DNA of 64,000 nt, taken from Chloroflexota bacterium (GTDB lineage Bacteria > Chloroflexota > Anaerolineae > Anaerolineales > Villigracilaceae). Made by a program: the position numbers and the translations under genes. The stretch lies in assembly GCA_016234555.1 (NCBI GenBank), contig JACRBJ010000087.1, positions 1 to 64,000 of the forward strand, given 5' to 3'. Under the pieces are notes generated by a model. That model was not told the DNA's origin. It worked only from the letters and a program-made list of their open reading frames with translations, and did no database searches. Position 1 is the stretch's first letter. Every line of letters begins with the position of its first letter. Positions 43,442 through 53,300 of this stretch are shown one piece after another.

Positions 43442-46366
43442 TCATTGTTTACTCTCAAGCAGTGCCTTTATGGTGGCGGCAAGCGCTTTTAATTTCAAAG
43501 GCTTGCTCATATAGTCATCTGCGCCTGCTTGCAGGCAGTGTTCACGGTCGGAGGGCATTGCCAGGGCGGTGACTGCAATTACGGGCGCCGTGGCGACCAG
43601 CGGGTCCGGGTGGGAACGGATACGGCGTATCGTTTCCAGTCCACCGATGCCCGGCATTTGGATATCCACCAGCATGATATTGGGGTGGTATTCTGTAACC
43701 CGCTCAAGTAATTCGGTGCCGCTGCGAGCCTTTATAACGCGATATTGCCTGGCTTCGAGAAAATCCGAAACCATTTGGAGTACCATTTCGTTGTCATCGG
43801 CGAACAGGACCAGGGGAAAATTTGCACGTTCGAGCGTATTGACGGATTTGGATAGCCTGTCGGTAATCCTTTTGGGCACATATGGAATCGGAGTGGTGTT
43901 TTCGGGCGACCACGGCAGAACGATGGTGAAGCGGCTGCCTTCGCCGAACGTGCTTTCCACTTCGATGCCCCCGTTATGTAATTCCGCGAGGCGCCGTACA
44001 AGGGACAATCCCAAGCCGGTGCCGGAGTACTCGCGCGCAAGCCCGCTGTCCAACTGGACAAAAGGCTTGAAGAGGTTTGGCAGGTCCTCGGTCTTGATGC
44101 CGATCCCTTTGTCCCATACGGTCAGTTTTATTTTTCGCCCGGAGCGGTTTGTTTGAACGTCAAGTCCCAACTCGCCATTTTGCGGGGTGAATTTGATCGC
44201 GTTGCCAAGCAGGTTTACCAGCATTTGTTTAAGACGCCGCGCATCTACATAAACACTGATCGGGTCGGTTGGCGGTGAATAATATACGCGCTGGTCTTTT
44301 TTCTGCGCCATGCCTTTGATCAACTGAAGGCTTCCCATGCAAACGTCCGCCAGGGAGCAGGGTGCAAACTGCAAGTCCAGTTTGCCCGCTTCGATCTTGG
44401 ACAGGTCGAGGATGTCGTTGATCAAGTCCAGCAGATGGCGTCCGCTCTCTTCGATATTTTTCAATGTTTTGCTTTGCTTTTCGCTTAGTTCCCCGTAAAC
44501 CTTCAATTGCAGAGCTTCCGAAAGCCCGAGGATGCCCGTAAGTGGGGTGCGGAGTTCATGGCTCATGCTGGCAAGGAATTCGTCCTTCACTCGCACGGCG
44601 CGCGCCAGATCCGCATTGACACGGTTGAGATCGCCGGTGCGCTCCTGCACGCGTTGTTCCAATTCCTCCGAATGACGGTTGATTTCCGCGTACAGGCGGG
44701 CGTTTTCAAATGCGTTGGCAGCCTGACTTGCCAGTGTGGCGAGAAGTTGTTCATCCGCCTCACTGAATGCGTCGGGCTGTTCGCTTTCGATGCTGATCAC
44801 GCCAAGCATGCGGTCGCCCGACTTCAAAGGGACATATAAACCGGAATGAATTCCCGGATAGGTGGCTACGTATTGTGGGTGATCGTTTACGTTTCCGCTG
44901 CGAATGATTTGGGATTGCTGGATTGCCAAACCGCTCATTCCCTCGCCTATTTTCGTGATCATCTTCCTCAATCGTTCTTCTACACGGGTCTCCTCGGGTC
45001 CACCTCCCAGGCTGGGCAGGTGGAAAGCCACCAGTTCCAGTTCGTTTGTTTCGCGGACCAGGCGAATGGCTGTATGATGCCAGTTCAATTTCGATCCCAA
45101 CAGGGCAATGATCTTTTGCGCGATTTCCGCCGGGTTCAACAGCTGACTGAATGCCAACCCGCTTTCATATAGCAATTCCAGTTGGTTGATCCGCTGTTGG
45201 AGATTCGCTTCCGCCTGCTTGCGTTCGGTAATATCGCGCACAACGGAAATATACAACTCTCCTCCGGGAAATTCGATGGTTCCAATGCTGATTTCGACCG
45301 GGATCCGCCGTCCATCGCGGTGAAGGTTCAGCGTTTCAAATATGCTGTTACCGTGCCGGACCAATTCCGCTTTGACCACATTTCCGGGTCGTCTTGCCTC
45401 AGGCGCTTGCAGGTCTGCCACGCGCATCTTCAACAATTCTTCGCGACTGTATCCCGTTAATTCGCACATGCGCGAATTGACCGCCAGGATTCTGTCGTCG
45501 GCGTCATCGATGTGGATGGCGTCGTTTGCCTTTTCGAAAATGACGCGGAATCGTTCTTCGCTCTCCAGTACGGCTTCTTCCGCCTGTTTGCGTTCAGTGA
45601 TGTTTTCATGAGCCACCGCAACCCGCAGATCGCCTTTACCGGGAAAGCGGGTCACGCGCGCGTTGAACCAGCGGTTTTCATTGGGAGAGTGGCAGGCGTA
45701 TTCAAGCGAAAACTCCTTCCGTTCGCCGTTCATCACGCTGCGGATGCCAGCGGACATTGCGGCGGCTCCTTCGGAACCGGGTCCGCTCGCAGAATCGCAC
45801 ACCGCCAGATAGTTAATTCCCTCCCACGCAGGCGGGATGGAGTTTTCCGCAAAGTTGTTTTTTGCAAATTCCCGCCAGGCGCGGTTGACCGCCAGGATTG
45901 CGCCTGTTCCGTCGAGGATGGCAAGGTGCGACGAGAGCGCGTCCACTGTTGCCTGCGCGAAACGCTGCGACTCCTGAAGGGCGACCCTTGCGGCGTTCTT
46001 CTCCACGGCGCGCTGAATGGACAGCAGAACCTGCTCCATGTCGAACGGCTTTTGGAAAAAGCCGTAGACTCCCATTTGTATCGCTTCGATGGCTGAATTT
46101 TGCGAAGCATACCCGGTGAGCAAAATGCACTCCGTTTCAGGGAAGTGTTCCCTGATTCCCTTCAAAACGCTCAAGCCGGAGATATCTTCGAGACGCAGGT
46201 CGATCAATGCGACGTCGAAATGATAGGTCTCGATCTGCGCCAGCGCCGCGCGCCCTGTTCGCGCAATGACAGGCTCGAACCCCTTTATCTTAAGGATGTC
46301 GCTCATGGTTGCGAGCAGGTTGGCATCGTCGTCGACAATTAGAATGCGCGGGTTGGTTTTTTCCAT
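43442..46366 (-). CDS. Hybrid histidine kinase: REC-PAS-PAS-GAF-HisKA-HATPase-REC
   Basis: A 974-residue soluble hybrid kinase. It opens with a receiver (VDDDANLLATM, Asp in VALIDLRLED). Two PAS units end in ITERKQAE linkers (about 140-400), then a GAF domain (about 415-575). The kinase core has MSHELRTPLTG and an HATPase with NLLGNAIKFTP, DKGIGI and GTGLGLSLVRR. A C-terminal receiver follows (FADDNEM, Asp in IMLVDIQMPG, Lys in MSKPLKL). No membrane segment is present. The ATG at 46366 starts the first receiver. Receivers at both ends allow it to accept and pass phosphate. Confidence 0.9.
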   Translation of the reverse strand: MEKTNPRILIVDDDANLLATMSDILKIKGFEPVIARTGRAALAQIETYHFDVALIDLRLEDISGLSVLKGIREHFPETECILLTGYASQNSAIEAIQMGVYGFFQKPFDMEQVLLSIQRAVEKNAARVALQESQRFAQATVDALSSHLAILDGTGAILAVNRAWREFAKNNFAENSIPPAWEGINYLAVCDSASGPGSEGAAAMSAGIRSVMNGERKEFSLEYACHSPNENRWFNARVTRFPGKGDLRVAVAHENITERKQAEEAVLESEERFRVIFEKANDAIHIDDADDRILAVNSRMCELTGYSREELLKMRVADLQAPEARRPGNVVKAELVRHGNSIFETLNLHRDGRRIPVEISIGTIEFPGGELYISVVRDITERKQAEANLQQRINQLELLYESGLAFSQLLNPAEIAQKIIALLGSKLNWHHTAIRLVRETNELELVAFHLPSLGGGPEETRVEERLRKMITKIGEGMSGLAIQQSQIIRSGNVNDHPQYVATYPGIHSGLYVPLKSGDRMLGVISIESEQPDAFSEADEQLLATLASQAANAFENARLYAEINRHSEELEQRVQERTGDLNRVNADLARAVRVKDEFLASMSHELRTPLTGILGLSEALQLKVYGELSEKQSKTLKNIEESGRHLLDLINDILDLSKIEAGKLDLQFAPCSLADVCMGSLQLIKGMAQKKDQRVYYSPPTDPISVYVDARRLKQMLVNLLGNAIKFTPQNGELGLDVQTNRSGRKIKLTVWDKGIGIKTEDLPNLFKPFVQLDSGLAREYSGTGLGLSLVRRLAELHNGGIEVESTFGEGSRFTIVLPWSPENTTPIPYVPKRITDRLSKSVNTLERANFPLVLFADDNEMVLQMVSDFLEARQYRVIKARSGTELLERVTEYHPNIMLVDIQMPGIGGLETIRRIRSHPDPLVATAPVIAVTALAMPSDREHCLQAGADDYMSKPLKLKALAATIKALLESKQ

Positions 46367-46421
46367 TTTTACGTTACCTGGGCTTGTGTTTTTCAAGGCG
46401 ATGGTCGCTTTGCTATCGACG

Positions 46422-47174
46422 TTACGTGCTTTTGAGAAGTTTTCGCAGGTGGTTCGTTTGAAACTCACCCAGAAGCTGCAATAGCTGTGGAATTTCCAGC
46501 GGCTTGTAAAGGCAGGCAAAGGCGTCGATCTCCAGGGCGCCCTGGATGGCGGATGCCATTTCGTCGCGGTATCCGGTGACCAGCAATACCGGCAGGTCGG
46601 GGTGCTGGGCGCGGATGTTTTTGAGCACATTCAATCCGTTAATTCCATTCAGCTTCATGTCCAGGAGGATGACCTCCGCTTCCGCGGTGATCGCATCCAG
46701 TTCGGCGTGGGGATCGGTGATTTTTGTCACCACGAAGCCGCGTTTGCATAATACATCTTCGAGAGTGTGACAAAAGACCGGGTCATCATCCACAATTGTG
46801 ATGGTGCGATTCCTTCCCAGCGAGGTCAGGAAGCTTAGCAGGTGACTGACGTCCAGGGGTTTGTCCAGTACGCCCACCACGCCCTCCTCCAATCCCTGCC
46901 TGGTGAGGGAATCAGCCGCGAAAGCTGTCATGAGGATGACGGGCAATCCGGGCTGGGCTGCGCGCAAATGACGATGCAATTCCACGCCATCCATCCCCGG
47001 CATTCGCACGTCGGTCAGGACGCAATCGAACATCTGCGCCTGCACCTTTTCAAGCGCCCGCGGACCGGAATGCGCCTCGACCACGTTGTGCCCCGCCAGG
47101 GTGAGGATATCCATCAAGGTGCGAGTCATACGCTGGTCATCGTCTACGATCAAAATATCCAGTTTCGGTTTCAT
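46422..47174 (-). CDS. Tandem double-receiver protein
   Basis: A 250-residue protein made of two receiver domains and no output domain. The first has VDDDQRMTR, Asp in CVLTDVRMPGMDG and Lys in LDKPLDV. The second has VDDDPVFCH, Asp in VILLDMKLNG and Lys in LYKPLEI. Both look competent. The start overlaps the stop of the REC-PAS kinase upstream by 4 bases. It probably works as a phosphate shuttle or sink between the kinases of the array. Confidence 0.9.
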   Translation of the reverse strand: MKPKLDILIVDDDQRMTRTLMDILTLAGHNVVEAHSGPRALEKVQAQMFDCVLTDVRMPGMDGVELHRHLRAAQPGLPVILMTAFAADSLTRQGLEEGVVGVLDKPLDVSHLLSFLTSLGRNRTITIVDDDPVFCHTLEDVLCKRGFVVTKITDPHAELDAITAEAEVILLDMKLNGINGLNVLKNIRAQHPDLPVLLVTGYRDEMASAIQGALEIDAFACLYKPLEIPQLLQLLGEFQTNHLRKLLKST

Positions 47175-50100
47175 TTAACCACTTGTCTATAAGTCGGCAA
47201 AAGAACGGTAAAAATACTGCCTTGTCCCGGTTTGCTCTCGACTTCGATACGCCCGCCGTTTGCCTCGATCAGTTTCCTGCTGACGGCGAGTCCCAACCCA
47301 ATGCCTTTGGTCTTGGTGGTGAAGAGCGGTTCAAAAAGCCTCTTCATGTTTTCAGGTGAAATGCCCGTGCCTGTGTCCTGTACGTCAATTCTTATCATAT
47401 CATTTTCCGCAGCGGCTGTTATGGTTAACTTGCCGGCATTCAACATGCCGGTGGTCGACCTTTCGTTGACGATCGCCTGGCAGGCGTTTGAAACCAGATT
47501 GACAAGCGTCTGTATAACGTGCTGGGGGTCAGCGTAAATTTTTGGCAGGTCTGTGGGTAGTTTGACCAGCTTTTCAATGGACGGGGGAACCGGGTAACGC
47601 TCCAGGGTTTGAGCAACCAGTTCGGAAACAGAAACAGGTCGACGGTCGAGGGATTTGATGCGGGTGAAATCCAGCAGGTCGGTGACGATCTTGTCGGAGG
47701 CGTGGATTTCCTTTTCGATGATGTTCAGGTATTCATGGACTTTGTCGCTGGCGTCCGGCTGGATCAATTTCAGGTAGTAGACGGCATTCGAGATGACACC
47801 CAGCGGGTTGCGCAGTTCGTGCCCGACGCCGCCCGCCAGTTGACCAAGGGTCGCCAGCCGTTCCTGACGGACGAGTTGTTCCTGTGCCTCACGCAGTTCG
47901 AGTGTGCGCTGTTGCACCTCCGCTTCGAGGCGGGTGTTGTATTCCTGCAACGTTTCCCGGGCTTGCTTGATCTCGGTGATGTCGAGGATGACAGCCAAAA
48001 ATACCTGACGTCCGGGCTGGTCGGATAATTGTAAATGTACTTCCACTGGATAGTCGCTGCCGTCCGCGCGACGGTGAAAGGTTTCAAAGTGGATTACCGG
48101 TACCTTATGGCAGCGCAACGGCCCGATCAGATTCTCGAAGGCGGCGAGTGTAAAGGTTGGCTTCAGGTTAAGGGGGGTCATTTCGCGCAGTTCATCCATG
48201 GTGTATCCCAGGTTGCGTAATGCCCCGGCGCTGACAAACTCGAACTTCAGGGTTTGGGCGTCGAAGATGTAAAGCTCGTTAAGGCTGGCGTTCAGCACAT
48301 TATAGAAATTTTGACGTTCGGTTTCCGCCTTTTTACGTTCGGCGATGTTTCTGGCAATGCTCATAATGGCGGTTTTCCCCTTGTATGAAACCAGGCTGGA
48401 ACTGATCTCAACCGGCAATTTTCTCCCATCCTTTGTTGTGTGCCACGTCTCGAATACCTGTGTTTTGTTCCTGGGCATGATATCGATCAGGTTTTGTATC
48501 TGTTCAGACGGCAGGGTGTCGTCAATATCCTGAATCTTCATGGATAGAAGCTCTTCCCGCGTGTAACCCAAAACGGCGACGGCGGCATTGTTGACGTCCA
48601 GAATGCTTGCATCGAAATCAATGACCCAGACGGTGTCGCTCATCCCATTGATCAGCTCGCGGTATTTTTTCTCGCTTCCCCGCAGCGCCTCTTCCGCCTG
48701 CTTGCGATAGGTGAAATCAGCCATGGCGCCAATCATTCGTGCTGGGTCACCCTGCCCGTCATACAGAATATAACCACGGTCAAAAATATTCACATAGGAA
48801 CCATCAACGATTTGAAAGCGATATTCCTTTGACCAAAAATTCTCCCTTTGGTCAATTGCTGTTTGGATGCTGTCCATGACCTTGGCCCGCTCATCAGGAT
48901 GGATATGGTCCTGCCACCAGTCCACGGTTGGCTCAACTTCCTCAGCCAGGTAATGAAGCAGTCTTAGCAGTCTATTGTTCCATGAGATCGTATTGGCGGA
49001 AAAATTGCGTTCCCAAATAATATCTTTCGTTGCCCAGGAAGCCAGTCGGAAGCGTTGTTCGCTTTCCCGCAGCGCCTCCTCAGCCTGCTTGCGCTCGGTG
49101 ATGTTCATCGAAATGCCAAATGTGCCGATGATTTTTTCGTCCTCGTCGCACAGGGGTAGCTTGGTTGTTGAGACCCATCTGTCCGGGCGATTATTCCACG
49201 TTTCCCTTTCCTCCTTGCTGATTGGCTGTCCCGTCCGAATGATTTCCTGTTCATCATCGAACGCCTGTTGCGCATGCTCGGTTGTGAAAAAGTCGAAGTC
49301 GGTTTTTCCAACCGCCTGCCCCGGATCACCCAGCCCGAACAAACGGGCTTGGGCGTTGTTGATCCTGAGAAACCGGCTTTCGGTGTCTTTAAAGTAGATT
49401 TGGACAGGAACCGTATTCATGAGGGCTTTCATGAATTCCCGTTCAACCTTCAATGCCTCCTCCATGCGTTTACGTTCGGTGATGTCGCGGGTGATATTCA
49501 GGATGTGGGGTGCGCCGTTCAATTCAACGATCGCTGCAGACATCAATCCATGACGTTCTCCGCCGGGCGTTAGAAAAGGCGCCTCATAATTCCTGATCTC
49601 GCCTTTGGCTTGCAGCTCCTCCACAAATCTTTGGCGGTCTTCGGGGTTCTTCCAGATGTTGATTTCAGGGGCTGTTTTCCCAATCACCTGGTTGCGGTTG
49701 TATCCTGTAATTTCTTCGAAGCCTTTGTTGACCGAGATGAACATGCCGTCGGACAGACGGGTGATGGCGATGGAGTCGGGACTGGCTTCGAATGCCAGCC
49801 TGAATTTCTCCTCGTTGGCGCGCATGGCTAATTGGGACTGATGGCGCTCGATGGCGTAGCGGATGGCGCGCGGACCCAGCTGCCAGCCGGCTTGTCCCTT
49901 TATAAGATAATCCTGTGCGCCGGCTTGCATTGCCTGCAGTGCCAACAATTCATCCGCCGCCCCGGATAATATAATCACGGGGATGTCAGGGTATTCCGCG
50001 TGCACTCTTGTAAAGGTCTCCAGACCCTGGCTGTCCGGCAAGCCGAGGTCGAGCAGGAGCACGTCAAATTTTCCGATGCCGAGTTCCGAAAGTCCCTGTT

Positions 50101-50224
50101 TGAGGTCTTTACCGACCGTCACATCGAAGTCAGCCAGCGGGTCGATGTTCAGAAATTCCTTCAGGAGCAGGGCGTCTGTCGGGTTGTCTTCAATTAACAA
50201 AACTTTTATGGAAGATTTCACCAT
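47171..50224 (-). CDS. Sensor histidine kinase: REC-PAS(x5)-HisKA-HATPase
   Basis: A 1017-residue soluble kinase. The N-terminal receiver has IEDNPTDA and Asp in VLLLDLGLPDSQG. Five PAS/PAC units (about 140-770) are joined by ITERKQAEEAL-type helices. The core has VGHELRNPLG (phosphoacceptor His), NLVSNACQAI, DTGTGISPEN and GIGLGLAVSRKL. The kinase core DNA is nearly identical to that of the neighbouring 50336-55159 gene, at a constant offset of 3153 bases. Its start is 1 base beyond the stop of a 37-codon ORF. The final residues (KPGQGSIFTVLLP) differ from the neighbour. Confidence 0.9.
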   Translation of the reverse strand: MVKSSIKVLLIEDNPTDALLLKEFLNIDPLADFDVTVGKDLKQGLSELGIGKFDVLLLDLGLPDSQGLETFTRVHAEYPDIPVIILSGAADELLALQAMQAGAQDYLIKGQAGWQLGPRAIRYAIERHQSQLAMRANEEKFRLAFEASPDSIAITRLSDGMFISVNKGFEEITGYNRNQVIGKTAPEINIWKNPEDRQRFVEELQAKGEIRNYEAPFLTPGGERHGLMSAAIVELNGAPHILNITRDITERKRMEEALKVEREFMKALMNTVPVQIYFKDTESRFLRINNAQARLFGLGDPGQAVGKTDFDFFTTEHAQQAFDDEQEIIRTGQPISKEERETWNNRPDRWVSTTKLPLCDEDEKIIGTFGISMNITERKQAEEALRESEQRFRLASWATKDIIWERNFSANTISWNNRLLRLLHYLAEEVEPTVDWWQDHIHPDERAKVMDSIQTAIDQRENFWSKEYRFQIVDGSYVNIFDRGYILYDGQGDPARMIGAMADFTYRKQAEEALRGSEKKYRELINGMSDTVWVIDFDASILDVNNAAVAVLGYTREELLSMKIQDIDDTLPSEQIQNLIDIMPRNKTQVFETWHTTKDGRKLPVEISSSLVSYKGKTAIMSIARNIAERKKAETERQNFYNVLNASLNELYIFDAQTLKFEFVSAGALRNLGYTMDELREMTPLNLKPTFTLAAFENLIGPLRCHKVPVIHFETFHRRADGSDYPVEVHLQLSDQPGRQVFLAVILDITEIKQARETLQEYNTRLEAEVQQRTLELREAQEQLVRQERLATLGQLAGGVGHELRNPLGVISNAVYYLKLIQPDASDKVHEYLNIIEKEIHASDKIVTDLLDFTRIKSLDRRPVSVSELVAQTLERYPVPPSIEKLVKLPTDLPKIYADPQHVIQTLVNLVSNACQAIVNERSTTGMLNAGKLTITAAAENDMIRIDVQDTGTGISPENMKRLFEPLFTTKTKGIGLGLAVSRKLIEANGGRIEVESKPGQGSIFTVLLPTYRQVVK

Positions 50225-50225
50225 G

Positions 50226-50339
50226 TCAGCCTTCCGTTGAAATTTTTGCTTGAAAGGTTTTAACGTTCAACGTCCCGCAGGTCAGCAGGATGGACGAAAC
50301 GTAAAGAGTGATCTGCCAGATCATGGATTGCTCTGTCAT
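50226..50339 (-). pseudogene. 37-codon remnant of a 7TM-type histidine kinase N-terminus
   Basis: An ORF starts with ATG overlapping the stop of the upstream kinase (ATGA) and ends 1 base before the start of the next, so it sits in perfect translational coupling. From its second Met it reads MIWQITLYVSSILLT, compared with MISQINLYISSIFLT at the start of the 50336-55159 kinase: 11 of 15 residues are identical. After that the similarity stops and the ORF ends with unrelated residues. I read it as the stump of a deleted membrane kinase gene. It might alternatively be retained only as a coupling leader. Confidence 0.7.
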
Positions 50340-53300
50340 TGTTTGACGGGTAAATATACGGTAAAGGTGGAGCCGATTCCAACTTCACTTTGGACCTCGA
50401 TCCTGCCACTATTTGCCTCGATCAGTTTCCTGCTGACGGCGAGTCCCAACCCGATGCCTTTGGACTTGGTGGTGAAGAGCGGTTCGAAAAGCCTCTTCAT
50501 GTTTTCAGGTGAAATGCCCGTGCCTGTGTCCTGTACATCAATTCTTATCATATCATTTTCCGCAGCGGCTGTTATGGTTAACTTGCCGGCATTCAACATG
50601 CCGGTGGTTGATTTCTCGGCGACGATTGCCTGGCAGGCATTCGAAACCAGGTTGACAAGCACCTGTATGACGTGCTGGGGATCGGCGTAAATTTTTGGCA
50701 GGTCTGTGGGAAGTTCGACCAGCTTTTCAATGGACGGGGGAACCGGGTAACGCTCCAGGGTTTGACCAACCAGTTCGGAAACGGAAACAGGTCGACGGTC
50801 GAGGGATTTGATGCGGGTGAAATCCAACAGGTCTGTGACAATCTTGTCGGAGGCGTGGATTTCCTTTTCGATGATGTTCAGGTATTCGCGGACTTTGTCG
50901 CTGGCGTCCGGCTGGATCAATTTCAGGTAGTAGACGGCGTTCGAGATGACGCCCAGCGGGTTGCGCAGTTCGTGCCCGACGCCGCCCGCCAGTTGACCCA
51001 GCGTTGCGAGCCGTTCCTGACGGACGAGTTGTTCCTGTGCCTCACGCAGTTCACGAGTGCGCTCTTCCACCTCCGCCTCCAGTCGGACATTGTAATTTTG
51101 CAGTGCTTCCTCTGCCTGCTTGCGCTCGGTGATGTCGGTATGTGTGCCGAGCATTCTGAGCGGTTTTCCACCGGCATCGAATTCAACAATCTTGCCCAGA
51201 GACAGGATCCATTTCCAACCTCCGTCTTTGGTTTTTTGCCTAAACTCGACGCGATATTCGGAAGTGACTCCATTTGTATAATCCATGTAGGCTTTTGCGG
51301 TAGTGTCCTTATCGTCGGGATGCAGACGCTCAATCCAGGCGGCATTGGTTTCAACGAATGTTTCAGGGTCATACCCCAACATCAGCACATATTCCTCGCT
51401 GACAATTGCCGCTCCCGTCTGGATGTTTAAATCATACGTGCCCTGGTTGGCTGCACGCAGGGACAAGCGCAGCCTTTCCTCGCTTTCACGTAATGCCTCT
51501 TCCGCCTGTTTGCGTTCGGTAACATCCCAAACTGTTGAGATCATCCATGGTTTGTCCGGAACAGGAATGTTTCGCGCGGTAATGAAAGTGGTTGGTTCTC
51601 CCTTGCGCATGATTGGGACATCAACCCAAACCATCCGCTCAGGATTGCCGCTTGCCAGATCGTTCAGGATATTCTTTTTCATCTCTTCTCGAAAATCTGA
51701 TTCTTCGTAGACGGCGCTCCAAAAAGCATCCGGGTTGACAAGATTTTCCCTTGTCGTCCGGTAAAACTTTGTGAAGTTGTCGTTCATGTAACTAAAAGTG
51801 ACTGCAGGATCAACAGAATTGACAGCGATACCTACTGGAAGGTTATCCAGCACGGTCTTGACAAAGGCTTCGCTCTCACGTAATGCCTCCTCCACCCGCT
51901 TGCGCTCGGTGATGTCTATTGCCATGCTGTGAAGAACACGCCTGCCCTGACTGCCTTTTCCGAGTGGAGTTGTTTGAAAATCCCAAATTCTTTTCGAACC
52001 GTCTTTTGCCGTGACGATCCATTCGCCGTTTTGTACCGTCTGGTTAATGGAAAAAAGTTGGTCAATATAGTCTTTCTTGAATCCAGTTCTTTCTCCATAG
52101 GCGCGTTCGGTCCAATCGGCAAGCGTGGGAATATCGTCGATGTCATAGCCCGAAAACTTCGTCCAGCCCGCGCTAAGTTGCAGGACTCGATCATCTTCAT
52201 CGTGGATCATGATTGGGATTGGCGAATCGGCAATTGCGCGTCTCCAGCGCTCTTCGTTCTCTCTTAGAGCCATGTCCGCTTGTTTACGTTCGGTAATGTC
52301 GATCATCGATACGATGAAACAGGGGATCCCCTTCCACGAGATTGGCTCGATTGCCGCAATAAGAGTGCGCATCATACCTGACCTCACCCGGACGTTTGCT
52401 TCCCGTGGAAGCAGGCGTCCTGTTTTTTGCAATTCCTCCACAGCGGATTGGCGATCGGCTGGATTTTCCCACAAGTTCAGTTTCGATGTGGTGGCGTCAA
52501 CCAATTCTTCGCGGCTGTATCCGAACAGACGGCAGTTGGCGTCATTAATCTCCATGACCTTGCTGGTCCCCTGGGCGATGATGGCTTGCGGTACCGGGCT
52601 GGAGTGGAATGCTTTTGAAAACCGTTCCTCGCTTTCGCGCAGGGATTCTTCCGCCTGTTTGCGCTCGGTGATGTCGTTGACGGTTGTCATAAAATAAAGC
52701 GGTTTGCCATCTTTGTCGCGACGCAGGGCTGTGCCCACATCAGCCCAGATAACAGAGCCGTTCTTGTGGATATATCTTTTGATTAAGCGTGCCGATTCTT
52801 TTTCGCCGGTAAGGAGAGAATTAATCACTTTCTCGGTTAACTCCATGTCGTCCGGATGGCTAATCTCCTGCCACTTGCCGCCTTTAAGTTCCTCCTGCGA
52901 ATAACCCAGCATTTCGCAAAAAGCGCGGTTGACATTGATCTCGCCGGAAGGCAGGGTGAGGGAATTCCCTGTGACAGAATAATCAAACACATGCTTGAAT
53001 TTATCTTCGCTCTCGCGCAACGCCTCTTCTGTCCGCTTGCGCTCGGTGATGTCGCGGGTGAAACTCAGGATGTGTTGCTCCCCGTTTAATTGGATCACCG
53101 TGGAAGATACCAGGCTGTCATGGATGTCGCCGTTTTTTGCGCGGAAACGCGCCTCGTAGTTTTCGACCTTGCCTTTGGACTGCAAAGCAGCGATGAATTT
53201 CCGGCGGTCTTCGAGGCTATCCCAGATGCCAACTTCAAGCGAGGTTTTACCAAGCAGATCGGCTTCGGCGTAGCCTAGAATCTGCTCGTAACTCTGATTG

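Noticed and set aside
46367..46630. N-terminal extension of the hybrid kinase
   Set aside because: The frame stays open upstream but overlaps the double-receiver gene in another frame and does not encode a domain; the ATG at 46366 starts a normal receiver.
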